A DNA stretch of 36,508 bases. It comes from Hyphomonadaceae bacterium. GTDB lineage: Bacteria; Pseudomonadota; Alphaproteobacteria; Caulobacterales; Hyphomonadaceae. The notes beneath the pieces were generated by a model. That model searched no databases and had not been told where the DNA came from. It was given only the letters and a program-made list of their open reading frames with translations. Every line of letters begins with the position of its first letter. The stretch's first letter is position 1. A program made the position numbers and the translations under genes. Below, one piece after another: positions 32,387-36,508 of the stretch. Where the stretch lies: the NCBI GenBank assembly GCA_022844475.1, contig JALHLR010000017.1, positions 1-36,508 of the forward strand, read 5' to 3'.

Positions 32387-33019
32387 TTACGACTTGTTCT
32401 TGACGTTGGCTTCCTTTGCCACGGCGCGATCTTCCTGGTCGAACGCGATCGGCGCGGATTCAGCCGCGTAGAAGCGGGACTTCTTCGCAAGCCGCGCCAT
32501 CGACGCGTTCATGGTTCCCGCCGACATCGCCATCTGCTTGTCGCCGACAACGCCTACGGAAGATGCGTCCGCGATATTGTCGAAGTTGGCGCCGAGGAAG
32601 ACGGTCTCCCAACCTTTGGCCTTTACCCGGTCGAGCGCGGCCTTCACGCCATCGTGCGTCACTTCACGCGAGGCGTTTTCCTGGCCATCGGTCATCACCA
32701 CGATGATCGCCTTGTCCGGATTGTCCGACTCGGCGAGCGAAATGATCCGCACCATGGCGTCGAGCAGGGGCGTCATGCCGCGCGGGGAGGCGTCCTTGTC
32801 CGTGACATTGTCCCAGTGAAGTGCAGGCTGTTTCTTCCGCAGCACGTCGAACTGCAGGGTTTCCTGGCTGTCGAACACCGCCAGCGTCACATGGCTGTCG
32901 ACGACCGGGCCGTCTGTCTTGTTGGCAAGTTCCTTTGCGAATGCGTTGACGGACGAGAGTGCTTCCACCCACAGCGACTGCATCGAGCCCGAGCGGTCGA
33001 GAAGAATGTAAGCCTGCAT
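32387..33019 (-). CDS. von Willebrand factor A domain protein
   Basis: A 210-residue cytoplasmic VWA protein. The MIDAS metal-ion motif D-x-S-x-S is at the very start (LLDRSGSM, residues 7-12), with the supporting Thr in RGMTPLLDA and Asp in VVMTDGQENAS. The start at 33019 (MQAYILLDRSGSM) follows AAGGGGA; a longer frame to 33445 lacks domain content. The compact form without a membrane anchor suggests a role as a protein-binding partner, but no AAA+ MoxR or other usual partner gene is adjacent. Function unknown. Confidence 0.85.
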   Translation of the reverse strand: MQAYILLDRSGSMQSLWVEALSSVNAFAKELANKTDGPVVDSHVTLAVFDSQETLQFDVLRKKQPALHWDNVTDKDASPRGMTPLLDAMVRIISLAESDNPDKAIIVVMTDGQENASREVTHDGVKAALDRVKAKGWETVFLGANFDNIADASSVGVVGDKQMAMSAGTMNASMARLAKKSRFYAAESAPIAFDQEDRAVAKEANVKNKS

Positions 33020-33261
33020 GCACGTCCCCTTTTCTGCTGATCCCCAACCCGCGCGAGCCAAAGCCCACTCGCGGGAAATGGGTGCGACCGGCCGCCGCAC
33101 CAGAGGCGCGCTGCAAAAAGATTTGCTGCAGATGCAGGCGGACGTGCGCGGTCGAAACGCCCATGTCGCGCGCCGGCAAGGGCCTTCAGGCATGTCGTGT
33201 TGCGTGGCCAGGCGCCTGCATGCAGGCCGCGTGGATCGAAGGCCAGCGAGGACGCCTCCTG
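33020..33261. other. Intergenic stretch with no gene seen
   Basis: These 242 bases between two minus-strand genes hold the ribosome-binding site for the VWA gene and presumably its promoter. Open frames on both strands are GC-biased shadows without ribosome-binding sites. Confidence 0.4.
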
Positions 33262-33864
33262 CTAGGACCGTCTTTGCCAGATCAGGCGGCCCATGTCGCT
33301 GTTCGTGACCAGGTACTGGTCCGAGAAGCTGTATGTGGCTGCCGGAGTGTAGTCGGGTAGCCCCATGCCGTGGACGAGCAGCGTGTTGTTGCTGGCGCGC
33401 CAGTTGCCCTCGAAGTCCAGCCTGCGTCCCGAGTTCGACGACCATTCGCCGCCTCCACCGACAGACTGCGTGAACTGGCGGATTGTGCCGTCAGCTGCCA
33501 GCTCCATCGTCATCACAGTAGAGAAGCTGGCGAAGCCGCCAGCGCCACCTGGGCTGTTGATCTGATTCTCGTTGACCCACACGCCCACAAGACGCGGGTC
33601 CAGTTGCGAGGCGGGCTGAGTGGGGGCGGGGGTGTCCTGCATACGGGCGTCCTGTGCTGGAGGGGCAGGCGTGGCGAGCGCTGGGGGGATCGTTGTGTCA
33701 GGAGCGATTTCCTCTGGCGCGACGGCCTCAGGCTTCGGCGCAGCTTCACTGTTCGCGACGCCAGTCGCTGGACCCGCCGGCGCGGCCGCAGGCGAACACG
33801 CCGCCACACTCAGTGACAGCAGCACAGCCACCATCATTGCCGATCCTGCCGCCTGTCTCATCAT
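33262..33864 (-). CDS. Putative lipoprotein with a lipocalin-like C-terminal domain
   Basis: A 200-residue lipoprotein, signal MMRQAAGSAMMVAVLLSLSV with lipobox VAAC. The first ATG pair is at 33864. A Pro/Ala-rich linker (about residues 25-90) leads to a C-terminal domain starting DPRLVGVWVNENQI and running through TMELAADGTIRQF, LDFEGNWRASNNTLLVHG and TYSFSDQYLV. The strand pattern G-x-W near the start and repeated hairpins resemble lipocalin-like/DUF stress domains, but this is only a pattern. Function unknown. Confidence 0.7.
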   Translation of the reverse strand: MMRQAAGSAMMVAVLLSLSVAACSPAAAPAGPATGVANSEAAPKPEAVAPEEIAPDTTIPPALATPAPPAQDARMQDTPAPTQPASQLDPRLVGVWVNENQINSPGGAGGFASFSTVMTMELAADGTIRQFTQSVGGGGEWSSNSGRRLDFEGNWRASNNTLLVHGMGLPDYTPAATYSFSDQYLVTNSDMGRLIWQRRS

Positions 33865-34021
33865 GCTCTCCAGACTTTCTGCTTCGCCCACGCGCCGGTA
33901 TCCGACGCCACCATAGTCGCCGGCCTGCCCAGTTGCGGGAAGCCGACCGCTGCACCATCACGAATGATGATGTTGCGTCGTCTGCCTTCCCGCGTGGCAG
34001 GATTCGCGCGCGCCATCACCA

Positions 34022-34381
34022 TCATGGTTTCAAGGCTTCTACAGCAACCGGCTCGCGGAGCCCCGTCTGGATCGCGCACAGCCCGCTGTCGAGCGCCAGA
34101 AGACGATCATGGCCGCGCGCCGCACCGCATGCTTGGGATACATTCCAGATCGCCGCCAGCTCGCGGATGCGCGCCTCGCTGAGCGTGGTCGACGGGCAGA
34201 CCTTGTCCCCTGGCCCGAGCAGCAGCTCCACTTCCGCATTGGTCAGGCCTGCCTGCAAAAGATCGGTCTGGCACTGATGCTTCGGCAGGATGGCGCAGCA
34301 GGGAGTATACGGATCCTGTTCGCCGCTACAGGCCGCAAGCGCCAGGGTCAGAAAAGCAGATGTCATCGTGCGGAGTGTCAT
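34022..34381 (-). CDS. Small Cys-rich lipoprotein
   Basis: A 119-residue lipoprotein, signal MTLRTMTSAFLTLALAAC with lipobox LAAC at residues 15-18. The start at 34381 is preferred over the upstream frame because it begins the signal. The mature part has six more Cys (CCAILPKHQC, KVCPSTT, QACGAARG, GLCAIQ), which could form three disulfides. A central helix-rich segment reads LTNAEVELLLGPGDKVC. No family recognised. It diverges from the PLC/HhH gene. Confidence 0.65.
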   Translation of the reverse strand: MTLRTMTSAFLTLALAACSGEQDPYTPCCAILPKHQCQTDLLQAGLTNAEVELLLGPGDKVCPSTTLSEARIRELAAIWNVSQACGAARGHDRLLALDSGLCAIQTGLREPVAVEALKP

Positions 34382-34535
34382 CCGGCTGCTACCTTCGGCA
34401 AGCAACCGGTCCGAGGCTGACAACGAACGCAAGGACAGTGCGCCGCGCGCGACTTATGCCGCTGCGACACAGGTTAACCCGCCCTTTACCGAACCCGTCC
34501 TCTGGTTGCTGTGTCATCCTGTGGGAGCGTTGCTC
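34382..34535. promoter_or_regulatory. Divergent intergenic region, lipoprotein / PLC-HhH gene
   Basis: These 154 bases hold the promoters for both divergent genes. GGGAG at about 34523 is the probable ribosome-binding site of the plus-strand gene. No operator or promoter hexamers could be named. Confidence 0.35.
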
Positions 34536-36095
34536 ATGTCGGTCTGCTACCGGCTCGTGCTGGATTCGGTTTGCCGCAGCAATCACCACCGGCTTGCCAT
34601 CCTTGCACTTGATCAGATGCAATGTGCAGGAGCGGAAGACTGGCGCAAGTTATTCCTGAAGCATCGCGACGCCTATCTGGAAGGCGCGAAGGCTCCTGAT
34701 GAAGTCTTCAAGGACTTCAAGAATCATGTGCTGCACGTTCGTGATGGCGACTGGGGCGGTGCGCCCCAGGCTGCACGCGAATGGTACAATCGCACGGTCC
34801 GCGCCATGCGGGCAAAGGACTGGAGCCACGCAGCTTACTGCGCCGGCGTGATGAGTCATTATGCCGTCGATCCGCTGCAGCCCTTCCATACCCACCAGAC
34901 GGAGGAAGAGGGCACGATCCATCGCGCGGTCGAGTGGTCGCTGTCGAAGGCCTTCCCGGAACTGCTGCTGATCCTCACGCAGGACCTCGGCTTTCCGGAG
35001 GTGCCGACGCCGACGGGCGAGGACTGGATCGAGCGCATGATCAAGGCGGGCGCGCAGATCTCGAACCGCCACTATGAAACACTGATCGACCATTATGATT
35101 TTGATATCGGCCGCAAGCGGCCGGTCGAAGGTCTGGATCAGGAGATGAAGGACGTCGTCGCAGCCCTCATGGGCTATGCGTCCGTCATGCTTGCGCGCAT
35201 TCTTGATCGGGCGATTGCCGAGGCGAAGGCGGACGCGCCGAAAGTCAGCCTGGTGCTGGACACCGTCGCCGTCGCTGCAAGCATGCCGGCCCGTGTCGTG
35301 TCGAAAGCGGTGGACGATGTTGTCGAGCGCAGGCTCGTCGGCTCGCAATACGATGAGTATCGCCGCACAGGAAAAGTCCGTGAAACCATGGGCGACGACG
35401 ACCGCGTCGTACGCAAGCTGTTCGCCGAGGAAGTGCTGAAGGTCTCCATGTCCAATCTCGATTGCCAGTGGCCGCGCGAGACCGGCACGGCCAACGGGAA
35501 GGGCGCCAAGCCGCGCATCACGAAGCGCGCAAAAGCGGCAAAGGATGTGCCCGTCGCGGACAGCCAGCCTGTCGAGGCGAAGACGCCCGCGCCGCGCAAG
35601 GCGGTCCCGCAGGCCAAACCTGTCGCGAACGTGGAAACGGCTGCGCAGAAGGAAGCGCGCGCCCGTCTCACCCGTGAGCAGCTTGTGGTCGATGCGCCAT
35701 CGATCGGGCCCAAGACGGCCAACAGGCTGAACGTCATCGGCGTGAAGACGGTGGGTGACCTGCTCGCACTCACGCCCGAGGAGGCGGCGCAACGGATCAA
35801 GGCGAGCCACATCAACGCCGGCGTGATCAAGGACTGGCAGGCGCAGGCGCTGCTGGCCTGCTCATTGCCGGACCTCAGCGGAACCAACTCCCAGATCCTC
35901 GTCGGCGCAGGCGTCTACAGTGTTGAGGATCTGGCCAGCATCGACCTCGACTCGCTGATGGATGCGATCGACCTGTTTGCGAGCTCGAACGAAGGTGAAC
36001 GCCTGCTGCGCGACGGGGCGGGGCCGAAGCGCGAGCAGGTGGCAGCCTGGATCAGGGCCGCGGCAGGCCTGGGCAAGGACCGCTCGGCCGCCTAG
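34536..36095 (+). CDS. Phospholipase C/P1-nuclease-like domain fused to helix-hairpin-helix (DUF4332-like) repeats
   Basis: A 519-residue protein (start ATG 34536, after GGGAG; the longer frame upstream is not conserved-looking). The N-terminal ~230 residues resemble the zinc-dependent phospholipase C/S1-P1 nuclease fold: many metal-type His and Asp, including VMSHYAVDPLQPFHTH (His108, Asp112, His118), close to the HYxxDxxQPxH zinc motif, and HRAVEW (His129, Glu133). There is no signal peptide, unlike secreted members. A Lys/Pro/Ala-rich linker (about 316-380) leads to two helix-hairpin-helix-like units: APSIGPKTANRLNVIGVKTV (about 387-406) and a second near ILVGAGVYSVEDLASI. That pattern is DUF4332-like and in other proteins binds DNA or partner proteins. 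Whether it is a lipase or a nuclease cannot be told. Confidence 0.78.
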   Translation: MSVCYRLVLDSVCRSNHHRLAILALDQMQCAGAEDWRKLFLKHRDAYLEGAKAPDEVFKDFKNHVLHVRDGDWGGAPQAAREWYNRTVRAMRAKDWSHAAYCAGVMSHYAVDPLQPFHTHQTEEEGTIHRAVEWSLSKAFPELLLILTQDLGFPEVPTPTGEDWIERMIKAGAQISNRHYETLIDHYDFDIGRKRPVEGLDQEMKDVVAALMGYASVMLARILDRAIAEAKADAPKVSLVLDTVAVAASMPARVVSKAVDDVVERRLVGSQYDEYRRTGKVRETMGDDDRVVRKLFAEEVLKVSMSNLDCQWPRETGTANGKGAKPRITKRAKAAKDVPVADSQPVEAKTPAPRKAVPQAKPVANVETAAQKEARARLTREQLVVDAPSIGPKTANRLNVIGVKTVGDLLALTPEEAAQRIKASHINAGVIKDWQAQALLACSLPDLSGTNSQILVGAGVYSVEDLASIDLDSLMDAIDLFASSNEGERLLRDGAGPKREQVAAWIRAAAGLGKDRSAA

Positions 36096-36317
36096 GTCCC
36101 CGCCCGCGACAGCCCCGTTCACCATTCGCGGCGCGCCTGCGTGGCATCGCCGTGCGCCGAACCTGCAGATTATCTCACACCCTGCGCCGAAATAAGCGAT
36201 TGATTCTACGTGGTTCAGACATGAACGGCGCGCGGCTTTCCTTTATGAACGGATGAGTCGTCCTGCGTTCAGGTTCGGTGCGTTGTTATGGGGTCAAGAG
36301 ACTGAAAGGAGTACCCC
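36096..36317 (+). promoter_or_regulatory. Promoter region upstream of the Asp/Arg-rich gene
   Basis: These 222 bases carry no visible gene. AAGGAG at 36306-36311 is a strong ribosome-binding site for the ATG at 36318. No hexamer pair could be fixed. Confidence 0.4.
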
Positions 36318-36508
36318 ATGCGTCTCATTGCTTCTTCGCTTCTGGCGGGCCTGCTCGCTGTGACCGCGGTGGCGCCTGCCTTCGCCGACAACGACCATCG
36401 CCGCAAGTATGACCGCCGCGACGACCGGCGTGATCATCGCCATGACTGGCGGGATGATCGTCGGGACGACCGTCGCGACTGGCGCTACGATCGCCGTGAC
36501 GACCGCCG
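36318..36508 (+). CDS. Secreted Asp/Arg/His-rich protein, RcnB-like (truncated by window edge)
   Basis: Only the first 63 residues are in the window. A clear signal peptide (MRLIASSLLAGLLAVTAVAPAFA) ends in AFA-DN. The mature part is a low-complexity run of Asp, Arg, His and Trp with repeats such as YDRRDDRRD and HDWRDDRRD. RcnB-family periplasmic proteins often have such a stretch between the signal and a small C-terminal domain; that domain would lie outside the window. The ATG at 36318 follows AAGGAG. Confidence 0.72.
   Translation, partial: MRLIASSLLAGLLAVTAVAPAFADNDHRRKYDRRDDRRDHRHDWRDDRRDDRRDWRYDRRDDR

Noticed and set aside
34650..35810. 386-codon minus-strand open frame
   Set aside because: Antisense to the PLC/HhH gene; Arg/His-rich shadow with no ribosome-binding site.
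36330..36508. Short repeats at the window end considered as a CRISPR or satellite repeat
   Set aside because: They are in frame with a signal peptide and encode Asp/Arg repeats; no constant spacer structure.

Overview
The window is a high-GC chromosomal segment from an alphaproteobacterium, most likely of the Caulobacterales/Hyphomonadales type. The clues are the rsmB - rpe - heparinase II/III - purH block, an MmcB-type DNA repair gene behind a GAAC-N7-GAAC LexA operator, an RpoE/ChrR-like sigma/anti-sigma pair, a Coq4 homologue, a large TonB-dependent receptor and many small lipoproteins. This placement comes from gene content and order, not from a database search.

Layout. Positions 1-1523 are the decayed right end of an integrated element. 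It holds a DUF6088/AbiEi-type antitoxin-like gene, the Arm domain of a broken tyrosine integrase, and a displaced 3' half of tRNA-Gly(GCC) that marks the attachment site. From 1.6 to 5.4 kb a TonB-dependent receptor diverges from an FAD monooxygenase. From 5.4 to 9.5 kb lie small lipoproteins (two of them tandem paralogues), a LysE exporter and a cupin protein. From 9.5 to 13.0 kb are housekeeping genes: tag, ygfZ, a cold-shock gene with a long structured leader, a shortened RibD-like deaminase, and gpmA. From 13.0 to 17.9 kb four genes on the minus strand form an envelope proteolysis module: a subtilase lipoprotein, a membrane-anchored protein resembling a subtilase propeptide, a lipoprotein, and an M23 metallopeptidase lipoprotein.

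From 18.2 to 21.2 kb are two small membrane proteins, Coq4, a zincin metallopeptidase and an FkbM methyltransferase. From 21.2 to 22.3 kb is a predicted SOS unit: LexA box, mmcB, and an unknown protein carrying a consensus sliding-clamp-binding pentapeptide. From 22.3 to 23.7 kb is the ECF sigma/ChrR-like pair; the ChrR-like protein appears to lack the zinc ligands of the anti-sigma domain. From 23.7 to 32.3 kb are rsmB, a glycine-zipper lipoprotein, rpe, heparinase II/III, a CapD/PglF-like sugar dehydratase, a small unknown gene and purH, closed by a perfect 13-bp hairpin. From 32.4 to 36.5 kb are a VWA protein, two lipoproteins, a phospholipase C/P1-nuclease-like domain fused to helix-hairpin-helix (DUF4332-like) repeats, and the start of a secreted Asp/Arg-rich protein cut by the window edge.

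The most notable points are the SOS/clamp unit (21197-22262), the envelope protease module with a stand-alone propeptide-like protein (13061-17919), the HhH-fused PLC/P1-fold protein (34536-36095), and the ChrR-like protein without zinc ligands (22993-23658). No CRISPR array, complete RNA gene or intact insertion sequence was seen.
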